Source: Arbacia lixula (Eukaryota > Echinodermata > Echinoidea > Arbacioida > Arbaciidae). Taken from it: a stretch of 64,000 bases of DNA. This document shows positions 1 to 12,230 of this stretch, piece by piece (the first letter of the stretch is position 1; every line of letters starts with the position of its first letter). Under the pieces are notes generated by a model. It ran no database searches, had not been told where the DNA came from, and saw only the letters and a list, made by a program, of their open reading frames with translations. Both the position numbers and the translations under genes were made by a program. The DNA lies in the NCBI GenBank assembly GCA_963669155.1, contig OZ022593.1, positions 6,278,368-6,342,367 on the forward strand. The letters are read 5' to 3'.

Positions 1-2963
1 GTACCAATCAAGCTATTTGACCCATGTAACTCACCAAATATTAAACTTTGTCTGTGGAATGCTCATTCAATAAGAAACAAAACTTTTCTCCTCCACGATT
101 ATATATTAGAATATGACTTAGATATAATGATGATCACTGAAACATGGCTCCATGTTGATGATCCAGTAGTCATTAATGAATGTACACCCCCTGGGTACGC
201 CATGTTCAGTATACCTAGACTTACTGACCACCATGGGGGAATTGCTATTTTATATAAATCTCTTTTGAACTTGACTGTCAATTCTCATGCCCCTATTGAC
301 ATTCAAAATAAGTTCAAGAGCTTTGAACTTGCCCGTGTGGTTTATAGACACAAAACTGGTAACATTCATATGTTTGTGATCTATAGGCCTCCACCTTCGG
401 CATCAAACGGTCTACGTCTTAGTGATTTTCTAGTTGAATTTGAAACCCTGGTAAATGAGATTTCTCTTTTACCTGGTCATGTTATCATGGCTGGTGATTT
501 CAATGTATACATCGACGATCCATCCAGGTCCGATGTCAAACAATTCTTGTCAATTATTGAAACTGGTAGTATGATCCAGCATGTTAATGGCGCAACACAC
601 AAATTTGGCCACACTTTAGATCTTGTAATGTCCAGGAAACTCATAAATCCTGGTTGCTCTGTACTAGAAGATAACTCCAATAACACTTTGATTGATCGTC
701 AGATACATGACGTCACTATACATGAGAATTTTCTCTCTGATCATCATTGTGTACATTTTTGTTATAGCCCAGTAGAAATTCCTGCAGCTGAGAGGTCTCG
801 GCACACAGTCCGAAAGTTCAAAGATATTAATCCTGATAGTTTTTCTTTGATGTTTTCTAACAATCTTAAAACACTTGTGGACAGCGGTGACGTGAATGCT
901 CTCTTGCAGGATTATACTACGGCAGTTAAGGAATGTCTTGACAAGCATGCACCTAAAAAAAAAAAAATCGTGTGTGAAGTCTGTTCGTATCCGCAATTAT
1001 TGGATAAATGCAGATGTTCTCTCTGCACGTAGGTCTAGGCGGCAAGCTGAAAGAAGATGGAAGAAACATCGTACAGATGATAACCGTGCACTATATGTTG
1101 CAGCAAATAAACTTGTCAATGATGCAATAATACATGCTAAAGAGTCATTTTTAGATGATAGACTCACTGATGCTGATGCTAAAACTATCTTCTCCACTCT
1201 CGATAGTCTTCTTAACAGGGACAAGAAACTACTTCCAAGTAAGAATTGTTCTCCTGTGTCCTTGGTATCAAGATTTAGAGAACTCTTTGTTGAGAAGATT
1301 GTTAGGATTCGTGAGAGCCTAGACAGTACCAATAATCAGGAACTTGATTAATGTCCTCAGAGTGACAATACATGCTCTTTCTCTGCCTTTGATGTTATCT
1401 CTGAAGAAAATTTAAAGATTATCATCACTAAAATGTCTAATGCTTCTTGCTCGTTGGACGTTGAACCAACATGGCATCTAAAGAAATATGTTTTGTATCA
1501 TATCTCGGCTCTCACCAAGGTGGTCAATTCCTCTTTACAATCAGGAGTTTTTCCAGTAGCATGTCACCAGGCCTTAATCACACCTGTGCTTAAGAAAACT
1601 ACACTAGATTATCAAGATCTGAAAAATTATAGACCTGTTAGTAATTTAAGTTTTGTAGCTAAAGTTATTGAGAAAGCTGCAGCGTCTCAATTGGTTGAAT
1701 ACCTCACCACTAACAACTTATATGATCCTATGCAATCAGCCTATCGAATGCATTTTAGTACTGAAACTGCTCTTCTGAAGCTTCAAAATGACACATTATC
1801 TTATTTGGACCAACGAAAGGCGGTTTTTCTTGTGCTTCTGGATCTGAGTGCAGCCTTTGACACGGTTGACCACAACATCTTGGTAAAACGACTTGAATCA
1901 AATTTTAAGGTGTCAAATGTTGCTCTACAATGGTTGCACTCATATCTCACTGGCTGGACATCTCGTGTTAAAATATCAGAGCAAGTTTCAGCTCCTTGGA
2001 CTTGCGAATACGGTGTCCCCCAAGGGTCTGTTATGGGCCCTATACTCTTCAATGTTTATATCACTCCTGTGTCAACTATAATTCGTAAGCACAATCTTTT
2101 CTATCTTATCTATGCCGATGATATTCAACTATATGATGCGTTTGATCCTCGTTCACCATCAAGTATGCAAGAAGTGTTAGAAAGAATTTCGTTATGTATT
2201 GCTGAGATAAACACGTGGATGACTTCAAATTTCCTCAAACTAAATGTTTCTAAAACTGAATTCACTATACTATGTCGGAAAAACCAATTCAATGAAAATC
2301 TATCCAACGTAAAACTCAATGTATGTGATAATGAAATTGCACTATCCTCTAAAGTTAAGAATCTTGGCATATGTATTGACTCGTGCTTTACACTTTCATC
2401 TCACGTCAGTAATACTGTACGTACCTGTAATTTCCATCTTAAGAATCTGTGGCGCATTAGAAGATTTATCAATGAAAAAAATTTGCCATCATGCAGTTAG
2501 GGCACTTGTACTTTCTCGACTTGACTATTGTAACAGTCTCTTTTCAGTTCTTTGTGTTAAAGATCAGAAAAAACTTCAGAGTGTTCAGAATCGTGCCGCA
2601 CGTTTAGTGTTTTCAGTTGGTCGCAATATACATACGTCTCCTTTGATTAGGGATCTCCATTGGCTCCCTTTTTCTCAACGTGTCAAGTTCAAACTTTGTC
2701 TGTACATTTATAAATTGATTAACAGTACTGGTCCTTCATATCTTGTAAACACAATTGCTCATTACACACCTGCTCGTAATCTACGTTCCCTAAATGATAC
2801 CACCAAACTTGTTATTCCGAGAACAAACCTCTCCATAGCAGAAAAACGTTTTAGTATAGCTGGATCTAGAGTTTGGAATACACTCCCCTCTTCCATCCGA
2901 ACAACACCGACCATATCATCTTTCAAACGACAACTCAAGTCATATCTCTTTCCAAATATCTAG
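1..2963 (+). pseudogene. Endonuclease-reverse transcriptase of the LINE, broken by two frameshifts and a stop
   Basis: The endonuclease motifs appear in order: LWNAHSIRNK near the window edge, ITETWL (about 130-150), GDFN (about 495), TLDLV (about 615) and SDHH (about 738). The RT motifs follow: AAFDTVDH (about 1855), GVPQGS (about 2015) and YADD (about 2110). Comparison with the copy at 43493-46267 shows three lesions. An A-run at 955-967 has 13 A against 6, which shifts the frame. A CAA codon has become TAA at 1349-1351. One extra A near 2475-2482 shifts the frame again. Between the lesions the reading frame is conserved, so the decay is recent. The copy cannot make an intact protein. Confidence 0.92.
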
Positions 2964-3294
2964 TTTTATATTTTCATTTATTTAATGTGTATTTGTTTTG
3001 ATGATTTTTGCTATCACTATTTGGTTTGACTTGGCTAACCCATCTGGGGCCTGGCGGCCTCAAGTGCTATACTAGAGCTTCTGTGAATAATGTGCTGACC
3101 GGGCTTGTCCCTTAAATTGTTGGTGAACGAAGCAGCAAGCAAGAGGCCACCAGGCCTCATCTGGCACAGTTGAGAACTCCAATGGTTGATGCAATTTAAT
3201 GTATATATTTATATTTTATATCTGATTGTAAGCGCTGTGATACTTTTTGTGTATAGCGCAGATAAATAACCATTATTATTATTATCATTATTAT
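1..3294 (+). mobile_element. CR1/L2-type non-LTR retrotransposon, copy 1 (decayed)
   Basis: This is a LINE running rightward from the window edge. It encodes an APE-like endonuclease followed by a reverse transcriptase, then a 3' UTR of about 330 bp and a tail of ATT repeats at 3273-3294. The frame is already open at base 1, so the 5' end lies outside the window. The 3' UTR ends with the same GCGCAGATAAATAACC(ATT)n signature as the second copy at 43162-46285, where the sequence is reverse-complemented. Assignment to the CR1/L2 group rests on the style of the RT motifs and is an inference. Confidence 0.93.
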
Positions 3295-3579
3295 CTTCCC
3301 AATCCTATGTAGTCCAATGGCAGCCGATTTACAAATATTATCAATGTTAGTGTTCATACTCAGATCAGTTATTACATGCACAGTAATTCAATCAAACCAT
3401 TATAATCCCACAATCAAAGGCATTATATTCAGATTATACATGTATATTATTGCAAAATATTTTATTGGAAATCGGTACAATAAACATTGATACAGACTAA
3501 AAAATATAAGCACGTACATGTACAAACATAGAAAATGAAAGAAAAAAAAAAGTATATACAGTCCAAGCTCAGTAACCGT

Positions 3580-3930
3580 CAATTCAGACACCCCCCCCCC
3601 CCCCCCCTAAGGAAAAAAAAGGGTTGCCGCGGATTCGTGGCAACCTCGAGCAACCTTATTAAAAAGATACAAATATGTGGCAATTACATGGGACATACTA
3701 TTAGATGGGACATATCAGTCTGTGGCAACCTTGTGACAACCTTTGAGTCAATTCAGATGAAGCTGAAAATCGGCGGCAAGCTGTTCTGCGGTAACCTCTG
3801 CGTGCGGCAACCTTGTGGCAGCCTCTTCTACAAATTGAGACTGAAGAACTTGTCTGTGGTGGATCCGCGGCAACCTGCTTCTGTCGCAACCCAATCCACG
3901 GATCCGCAGCAACCTCTTTCATTTCCTAGG
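3580..3930. repeat. Poly-C run followed by a degenerate GCAACC-rich repeat
   Basis: A C-run at about 3590-3607 is followed by about 300 bp in which the core GGCAACCT or a close variant recurs at least eight times at irregular spacing, often next to GGATCCGCGG or GTGGCAACC. The open frames across it on both strands are a by-product of the repeat. I do not recognise a protein. Confidence 0.55.
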
Positions 3931-5168
3931 GGAATGGAAGGTGCGATGGATTCACATGTGTGATTCATAATTATACAGAGTTGCTGTACTCTGAATTCAT
4001 TATCTGATGCACACACCTTTTTAGGTGTGCGTATTCATTCATTGCAATAAAGCATCTTGGCATTTTATCTTCACTATAATTATATTGTTTGTAATGCTTA
4101 TACCCAATCATGGAATGCGCAGACCTTCTGAAAATGCAGCAATGTAAAAAACGAGTTGCAGACCTTTTTTGTGGAGGGGGGGGGGGGGGGGGGGTTATAT
4201 AGCCCCAATTATGATATGCTCAAAATCAAATCAATCACATGAACTGGAAATTTGATTCGTACTTTAAAGATGACCCACGGGTGGGCGAAGAGCTCTCGAT
4301 CTGCCTCAAAGAGATTGGACTTTTGGAGGCTTCGGTCACGCTTCACGGTCAATTGCGCAGTACAATACGATCCTGTCGGCAAATTTATTGATGGTGTGAA
4401 TGCTTTTTCAGTACGCATAGAAGGAATAATGAAATGATTGGTTAAATTGCTTATTCTCACTTTTTATCGCCACGTGGGCAATTTTCACGGCAGCTTTATG
4501 TAAAGAAAATAATAAACCTCCGTCAATGAAGGGCGAACAGAGTTATATAAATTGTCGATACATTAAAACTGTCTGTGGCTTTAAATAATGCATGTGTATG
4601 TAAGCAAAATAGTATCACATTTATATGTTTTCCATAAAACGTTAACTCTACGGTCTGAAGGAAAAATTTGCCCGTTCATGACGGCGCATATTCAACATTT
4701 CAAAGAGAGGATGTCTTCTAGGGATCTCTTATAGCTAAAAGGTTATGTAAATTATTCATTTATAATTTTCTATAAGAGGCCCGACAGGTTCCAAGGGAAC
4801 TATAGTTCCGTCAAAGTGGAAGCCATACGCTGAAAGAACATCGGTCTAGACCACTGATCTCCCCACTAATACAGTTAGTGTAGAGATCAGTGGTCTTGAC
4901 TTTGTTGTTTTGCCACCGTGAAATGACCCAGTGTGGATTGCATTGACGCCGTATTAATCTGATCTGCGGAAAGGATTAAAAACCACCAAAATCGTCAGCA
5001 GACCTGAAATAAATCCACTAGATCTCCAAGTGGGATGACCCCTTGGCTAGAAAGCTGGTGTTCAATACGTGAAAATAGTCTCAAGTATTTTTCAGGGGTA
5101 TAAAACAAACTGTAACTTCCCACTCTGTAACTTACTGTCCAAACACTTACGGCGAAGTGCGGAGAGTC
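3931..5168. other. Noncoding stretch, no gene recognised
   Basis: It holds a G-run at about 4176-4193 and one strong hairpin (4849-4895). A segment at about 4395-4500 (GTACGCATAGAAGG, then a CACGTGGGCAATT block) is related to 6595-6700, so it is probably part of an interspersed repeat. I see no coding signal. Confidence 0.5.
4849..4895. repeat. Short hairpin, GACCACTGATCTC stem
   Basis: GACCACTGATCTC with following CACTAA pairs with TTAGTG and GAGATCAGTGGTC across a loop of a few bases. It looks like the core of a small inverted-repeat element whose outer limits I cannot fix. Confidence 0.6.
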
Positions 5169-5477
5169 GATCATATGGTAAGACGTTTTAACATTTATTC
5201 CTATTTCTTGATATCACGAATTCGATTTCTCGATATCAAGAATTCGACTACTTGATATCAAGAATTTGATTTCTTGATGTCAAGAATTTGATTTCTTGAT
5301 ATCAAGAATTCGAATTCTTGATATCAAGAAATGGTTTTGCGTAGTTAAGCAGTGGCAATTCTTGATATCAAGAAATCGAATTCTTGATATCAAGAAATCA
5401 AATTCTTGATATCAAGAAGTCGAAATCGTGATATCAAGAAATAGCAATAAATGTTAAAACGGCTTGCCATACGATCA
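5169..5477. repeat. Large palindrome built from tandem TTGATATCAA palindromes
   Basis: The core TTCTTGATATCAAGAA, itself a perfect palindrome, recurs about ten times at roughly 22-bp spacing. The two halves are inverted about a short asymmetric centre near 5335-5360 (TGGTTTTGCGTAGTTAAG). The outer arms also pair: GATCATATGGTAAG...GTTTTAACATTTATT at the left against AATAAATGTTAAAAC...CTTGCCATACGATC at the right. The whole 309 bp can therefore fold into one hairpin or into many small ones. Confidence 0.85.
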
Positions 5478-5581
5478 TAAACCACCGTAATGTGGTGTGA
5501 GATAAGCATAGTGTCATGGCAGCGGTCATACACACTGTATGGGTCGGGTCGGGGTGGGGGTAGAGGAAGGCAGGGTGCACA

Positions 5582-5596
5582 TAGCCCCCCCCCCCC

Positions 5597-5628
<32 letters not shown>

Positions 5629-5668
5629 CAGACATACACACACGCACACCGCGCATATACACACACGA
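5582..5668. repeat. Poly-C plus CA microsatellite
   Basis: A C-run of about 13 bases is followed by an impure (CA)n tract with occasional G and T. The threonine/histidine-rich and valine/cysteine-rich frames over it are artefacts. Confidence 0.9.
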
Positions 5669-5696
5669 TTTGGTTCCCCTTCGCACGTGACCTTCA

Positions 5697-5885
5697 AATT
5701 CTGACTTCACCCTTACATTACCAAGCATTAAAAAAACCCATTGGCCTTCTATATAAAAAAAATTATGTTCATGTTGATGGTGATGAGAGAGTTAACCCTT
5801 GCACTACCACGCCTTGAAAACCACATTGGCTTTTTACACATGGTCATGCCAATTGTGATGAAAGAGTTAACGTTCCTTCGAACGA
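5697..5885 (+). repeat. About 80-bp minisatellite, two to three degenerate units
   Basis: The unit contains TTACATTACCA, GCCTTGAAAACC, CATTGGCTT, TTCATG and GTGATGARAGAGTTAAC. The same unit recurs at 38320-38540, so this is a dispersed minisatellite family. Confidence 0.6.
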
Positions 5886-6769
5886 GCGAACTAATCTATG
5901 AAAACGGCAGCGTGGTTCTTATGATCGATACTTGGTAATGTGCCTCGTTTGATTAATGGAAAACATGTAATCCCATACGTCCCTGATCCGACGCAGACCA
6001 GACGGAGTGATGCGTACAACCGGCTGTGACCATGGCGCAAGTCGTACGGAATATGCGCAATCGCCCATAACTCTCTTTTTCACAAACCCAATCAGTGCTT
6101 CTCTTTACTGCAAGATATCCTGCCAAACCACCTAACCGAAGATCCACTTGAGATTCGGCGGTCAATTCTATGCTGCCATCGATGTCTTACTCAATTTATT
6201 TGTGATACGGATTTACGGTTGATATCTCAATCCCCCTATCAATTGGTCGTATCGATTGTAACTTTTTTTGCGACACGGGGCCGTGTTCTAACTAGCCTGC
6301 ACTTTCAGTGTACCAAATTACACATAATCTCTTGGCAGGATTCCACATCGATTGACTCGACTAAAAGAAGAAAAAATCTGAAAACCAGTTTGCTGAAAAG
6401 TCATGAATCAATCCATAAATAAGTATTAAGTATAAGTATATAAACGCAAAAATAAACAACGTCAGATACACAGTTCATATTTGTCTCACCATACTTATAG
6501 TTCATTACATATCCCGCTGAGTTTTCCAGCACCTTAATGTTTTTCCTGGCTTTCATTTTGCGCACTGGCAAAAGAAAATGTGAGAAACGACAACTAACGG
6601 ATGCATTCAGCACGCATAAAAGGAATTGATAAATGAGTGGTTAGTGTATTTATTCTCTCTCTCTCTATCACCTCTTGGGCAATTCCATGGTACTTATAAC
6701 TCGCGTGTTTGATAGGCATGTTGTATGAAGGAGTTGAATGAATGAGCTTATTACCAAAAAGAAAATCAA

Positions 6770-7010
6770 ATTTACTGAAGATTTGACGAAAATCCGCCGA
6801 AGGATATGAAAGGTATGACCCGTTAAAGTTTTGATTTTGTGACGTCACGTGCGAGCTGCTCTCCCAGTATGTTGTGCACAGTATAAAAACATAAATTGGT
6901 CTTTTTCTGTTTTTGATAACGGAATTATTATCTTTTATTTCATTACAGATTTGTCTGAAAAAAAGTATTTCTGATGATGTATCAAATGCGCAAGTAAAAG
7001 GATACATTTT
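6770..7010. repeat. Partial copy of the TTCACCCTGA inverted-repeat family
   Basis: It shares GAAAATCCG, TTTTGTGACGTCACGTG, GCTGCTCTC, TATGTTGTG and CTCTTTTTCTGTTTTTGAT, in that order, with the left arm of the element at 35756-36243. The terminal segment is missing or diverged, so this is a fragment. Confidence 0.55.
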
Positions 7011-7221
7011 TTGTCACGTGATTGAACTTTTTTCCCCGACCCACATCTAAATATAGGCTCAAATGAAAAATTAAAGCTTCCACCTGGCAAAAAATGCCGA
7101 TCCAACCACACGAACAACAAAAGCCTACTCCACAGATAAAATTTCCAAAGTCTGTAACATTCAATGCCTACTACCATAATGGCAACGAATCAGTTGCTCA
7201 CAAGAATACAAGAATAGGCAG

Positions 7222-7845
7222 TGATTGTGTGAATTAAGAACAACAGTTCTTCCCGACATATCCGTCATGTTAACGACCAACAGCCAAAGAAAGGTTTGCT
7301 TATAAATACCAAACCGCTGTTTACCCGGCCGAAAAAACCCGCATTAGATGTCAAAAGGTTTTAAGCCTATATTTTCATAGCGACAACTTTCCCACAATAA
7401 TTCACTGTACTATTCTAATGTCATTAGTTCAGGCACACATGCGAATTCAAGCATAGCAAGCATGGTGATTAGTACCAAGGCTTCATAATACACAATGGGG
7501 AGAACACTTTGATATAACATGTATAATATAGGTAATAATCACATCGCAGCAATAAATGAATTAAATGCGTGTTACTGCGTTTGAATATTCAAACTGAGCT
7601 GGAACCTCCAAATTGTCATATGATTGAACTTTTTTTCCCCGACCCGCAACTCAAATGAAAAACCTAATGAGGTTAGAAGAATACAGTGAATTATTGTGGG
7701 AAAATTTTCGCTAGAAAATATAGGTTTAATACCTATTGACGTTTTCGGCCGTGTAAGCAGCGGTTAGATAAAGCAGACCTTGCTTTGGCTCACATTGGTC
7801 GCAAGGAATGCGGATATATCGGGGAGAACTGTTTCATTGTGTGTA
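7222..7845. mobile_element. Foldback element with arms of about 190 bp
   Basis: The left arm (about 7222-7425) is the inverted counterpart of the right arm (about 7673-7845). Matching blocks include ACAGTTCTTCCCGACATATCCG, the ACCGCTG...ACCCGGCCGAAAA block, CCTATATTTTC and CCCACAATAATTCACTGTA. The loop is about 250 bp. No coding capacity is seen. The termini and target duplication were not resolved. Confidence 0.7.
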
Positions 7846-8149
7846 AACGCCACTATTTTCAGTACTAAATTCGGACACATGTTATCCGTGAATATCTCAT
7901 GGGCTGGGAGAGGTTGGTTGTTCATATGTCTAATTTGACCCTGTAGTACCTTTCCAATTTCGTGATCTGGCTAGGCTAATACCCGGTCAGAACTAGCTAG
8001 CTATTTCGCCACATCGGACTAACGAAGACGCCCCTCATGAATACATGGCCTCAGGGATGAACGTGTTAAGCTGTTTGTGGTTGCTTAGAGAAGATCAACC
8101 GGTGTGTACATCAACCTCTTCCGATGTCAGCTCGCAACCACCAAACCCA

Positions 8150-8366
8150 CCTATCCACATCTCCTCTCTAATTTCGTTTTTCTCTCTCTACCTTACTGCC
8201 TTTCTTATTCTCCCCACATATGGTTACGTCTTCACTTTCACACGTTCTTCTCCTTCTCTCACTCACTCCTTATTGAACTTTTTCTCTCCCTTTTCCTTTT
8301 TCCTTGCTAGTAAGCCATCGCTCATTTATTCGTCCCCCCCTCTCTCTCCCACTGACTCATTATATA

Positions 8367-8414
<48 letters not shown>

Positions 8415-8770
8415 TCTCTCTGCCTCTCTCTTTGTCTCTTACATACACCGCACATGTACACTCGTTGTTTCTTTGTTCCTTCATATGTCATTCACAAAAA
8501 GGAGAAACTCATATATACCTCCTGTAATTCTTTTTTTTTAATACCAATATTCACTCCCTCCTTCTGTTTTATTTTTCTCGATCTTGCTGCTTTTCTCTTT
8601 ACGTTCACAATGTCTTTTCCCTGTCTAACTCTTTCTCTCTCTATCTCTCTCTCATTTATTCCATGGTAGTATGTCTTTTCTCACATATTGCCCCCCCCCC
8701 TCCCACTGAATCATTCAACTCTCTTTCTCTCTCTCTCTCTCTCTCTCTGTCCCTCTCTGCCTCTCACCCC

Positions 8771-8813
<43 letters not shown>

Positions 8814-8818
8814 ACACA

Positions 8819-8857
<39 letters not shown>

Positions 8858-9060
8858 TCGATGTTTCTTCGTTCCTTCATCTGTTATTCACAATAAGGAG
8901 AAACTCATAAACATTTTTATGATCCGTTTCAATTTCTTTTCAATAACAATATTCACTCCATATTTTTTCTCTCTTATACTGCCTTTCTTATTCTTTCTAT
9001 TTAGTAACATGTTCACTTTCACATCTGCTCCTTCTCTAACTTTTCTGGTCACGGCTTCTC
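8150..9060 (+). repeat. CT-rich tandem repeat, period about 400 bp, with microsatellites
   Basis: Two and a fraction degenerate units occur. Each contains TTCTTTGTTCCTTCATNTGTNATTCACAA, GGAGAAACTCATA, AATATTCACTCC and a CTGC.TTTCT block. Inside lie (CT)n at 8358-8412 and 8716-8752, and (CA)n at 8771-8855. The serine/leucine-rich frames follow from the composition and are not genes. Confidence 0.65.
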
Positions 9061-9079
9061 GCACTGCACAATGATGCGT

Positions 9080-9205
9080 TGAGGTGTTTTTTTTCCAATT
9101 TAATTCAAATTTATTCAGCTCTTTTATGAAAAAAAATACAATATACAGTACATATAAACACTTTATAGCACATTTAACATCAAATAAACACAATTCAAAC
9201 ATTAC
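9080..9205. repeat. AT-rich interspersed fragment shared with 54085-54175
   Basis: The block TTATTCAGCTCTTTTAT, AAAATACAATATACAGTACATATA and ACATTTAAC is shared with 54085-54175. It looks like the 3' end of an interspersed element; the family is unknown. Confidence 0.5.
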
Positions 9206-9763
9206 CATGCACTTTTAAGTGTCTTGGACCAATAGGAAGGCCATGAAGGCCTTCAATGGTCCACATTGGTCCACATACGCATGCGCGGCTAACCACTGAG
9301 TGTTACACTGAGCAATACTGTACTCTACATGAATGAAGACAATGGTGGCTACAAAACGAGGTGTTTTAAACGTGAACAGGGGTAATATTTCACTCTTCCT
9401 AAAAAGGTTCGTGAGGCTAAGACTGTGAGAATTCATATACGTTATTGTAAGGGTATATTGCTGATTCATGCCGAGTTGCACAACTTTTGCAAATGGGCTA
9501 TCCGTCTTTAAAGAAGTTTGATGTCGATGGATACACCCCCTTAACCCCCCCCCCCCACACACACACACACACATATTTATCTTACTATCTATCTCTCCGA
9601 TTCGCTCTCTCTCTTTCTTTAAAGCACTATGTCTCTGTCCACTTCATTTATCTCTGCCCCCCCCCCCCTTATCTCACCCTTTCGATAAATGGGTCTATCT
9701 CTGCATGCTTGTCTCTCCCCATCTATGTAATTACTTCTCTCCCTTCATATATCCTTCTCTAGC

Positions 9764-9959
9764 CTAAGTACTAGGCTGTGAGGTGCATGGACACAACCCA
9801 GTCTGTTAACAACTATGTCTGGTAACACAGACTATGCCCTAATGATGTCCTAGCTCCTCTGAGAGGAGGAGCGACGATGGGATGGGGCATAGTCTGTGTT
9901 TCAGACGTAGTTGTTAACAGACTGGGCTGTGTCTACGCACCTCACAGCCTAATACATAG
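9764..9959. mobile_element. Cruciform MITE (GTGAGGTGCATGGACACA family), full length
   Basis: It is a nearly perfect palindrome of 196 bp. The left end CTAAGTACTAGGCTGTGAGG pairs with the right end CCTCACAGCCTAATACATAG, and the arms continue through GTCTGTTAACAACTA and AACACAGACTATGCCC. The loop is about 40 bp. Related copies are at 51411-51585 and 54522-54645. No coding capacity. Confidence 0.8.
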
Positions 9960-10225
9960 ACTACTCTTTCTCTTAATTCAATAAAGAATGTTTCAAAAAT
10001 TCAAGGTCCAACAGGTGTATCAATATGTAAATATGTACTCGATAAGGGTATTAATTGAAATCCATAATTTTCTTTCTAACGCGCGAGATTGAAAAGTGCC
10101 ATCCTATAGAGATTGTTCCTACCTTGGAGGATTTACTTCCATACCCTCCTACATATCTAGAATCCGTAGATATATATTACATTGTTGTTATCATTAATTT
10201 AAAAAAAAATCGTTGAAAGCCATGA

Positions 10226-10745
10226 TTGTGTTTAAGCTCCTACTATATTGCTTCGAGGCAAGTGTTGTACCTTCAGAGATTGAAATGCTTTCGTGACGAA
10301 AGATTTCGCGGTAAAAATAAATTCGATGAAAATGAGCTTAACGTCGGGATTGATCAAGATTCAGAAGCGATAACAGCGATACCGTGCTTGATCGCCGACG
10401 GGATTCACGGTCGAGAGACGCGGAAAATAAATCCGCTTTGTTTCAAGAAACTTCCTGTATATTCTTTTGTTTATCTTTAAATCAACTTGTCACCCTTACT
10501 TGATCATGTCCCGCTAACTGCTGGGTATGTAGGTTTTTAGATTGGTGTTGTAACCACGGGGGCTTGGTTGCGATTCGTGTTAAGGGTTGGGTTTGACGTA
10601 ACATGGAAGTCAATGTCTCCCTGCTCGTAAGAAGACATGATGCATGAAACTTTCCACTGACGGGAACTCTGCCGTCAATGATAACTACCATGGTGACATC
10701 GCTTGACAGCCAATGAAAATCACGGTTACCCTTGATATCGCCATT
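10226..10745. other. Noncoding stretch with a diverged MITE fragment
   Basis: An 84-codon open frame (10226-10480) resembles no family I know and is not supported. At about 10640-10745 a segment with GTCAATGATAACTACCATGGTG and a following GATATCGCCATTGGTAAC resembles, inverted, the MITE at 20460-20613. It is a decayed copy. Confidence 0.4.
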
Positions 10746-11659
10746 GGTAACAATGTACCAAATTAAGCAGTATCTGTACCAATGCTATTGATTATTCTGC
10801 TACAGGATGAATCAGAAATGGGTGAATTTGGTTGTTCTATTGGGGCAGATCCTGGTCAATTCAGCACACTCTGTTAGAGCCCAACCTGCAAACAAAGGGA
10901 AGGTACTCCGCCACCGAGCAACCTATAGTTGAACAATTTGGGTTATTTTACGGAGGAGGTTATTAGCTAATGGACTGATGCATAACATGATCCGAACAGG
11001 TGTCAAATAAATGAGAAATAGGTGGCTCAAAAAACTTTCCAAACTTTTTTTGAAGAGTTCATTTTCGGTTTGGTCCACCGTCCGACGGTCCAGTCCGCTT
11101 CGCATTGTTCTACGAGTTACGTTTTCATTGGAACAAAGGGCGCGTATAGGTCCATGGTCACTTCAATTCAGAGAGAAAAGTCAGCGAACTCCTTTCCTTT
11201 CTTTCTTTTTGCGAGATTATAAGAACTACTACCGCTTGTCATAATGACGTAACATGCTCCAGATGATATCTTCTCTCCGGTCAGAGGCTAATGACCGCTA
11301 CGGCATTTGAAGATCGCTAGATTTTGAATTTGAATTGATTGAAGTACCGTACATATTCCTAAATATTATGCAATGATGTTATAAACGTCAATGAACGTTG
11401 ACCAGAATATGCCAAATAAAGTACATAATCTTGAAAGTTAGCAAATAGAAACGTGAATCGAGTAAGTAGTAATGATATAGTTATAGGCTCTCAGGCATGA
11501 ACATGAATGATTTTATACACATGATTATAAACATATTTTTGCTATCGTATATGCCTATAGGCTAATTCATATTTCTGACAGGCAGTGTCTGTTTCCATAT
11601 TTGTGATTTGCAATGAATTGTTTTTAAGTTCATGAGTCATTTGACTTATATCACGATTA

Positions 11660-12035
11660 CACTAAAACAAATTATAAAATAAATGGGACTGACTTAAGTT
11701 CAATCAAAGACAACGGAACATAAATCACACATTATATTTTAGGGGGACAAAAAACATTCATGAGTACTCACACATATAGAACTATAGAACAAACCGATAT
11801 TGACTTAACTTGAATTAAGTTAAATCAAAGACAACGTAACATTAATCACACATTTTATATTTGGCGACAAAAACATTTAATAGTACTCACACATAAAGAA
11901 TTATGAAATAAACCAAGATTGACTTGACGTGACATTTAAGTTAAATCAAAGACAACGGAACATTAATTACACACTATATTTTGGGGGACAAAACCATTTA
12001 TGAGTACTCACACATACGACAATATGAAAGATTGG
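11660..12035 (+). repeat. 121-bp tandem repeat, about three units
   Basis: CAAAGACAACG occurs at 11705, 11826 and 11947, exactly 121 bp apart. Each is followed by AACATTAATCACACA, a GGGGGACAAAA block and GAGTACTCACACATA. Units differ by scattered substitutions and small indels. Confidence 0.85.
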
Positions 12036-12230
12036 TATGATTATGTATGGACATTTATAACTAAAAGGAGACGTTTTAGAGGGGATTGCTGATGAATCAT
12101 TAGGAAAGGTGGGAGCAAGGAAGTACAGTCGAGGAGGCACAAGGAGCGTGTCTTATCCCACCCAAGGAGGTGGAACTATCACGTGACTGGTTCAGGCATC
12201 GATCGGAATGTTGGGGCGTATACGCCACGT

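Noticed and set aside
8045-9074. Possible membrane proteins of 120-160 residues
   Set aside because: The hydrophobic composition comes from CT repeats in a tandem noncoding repeat.
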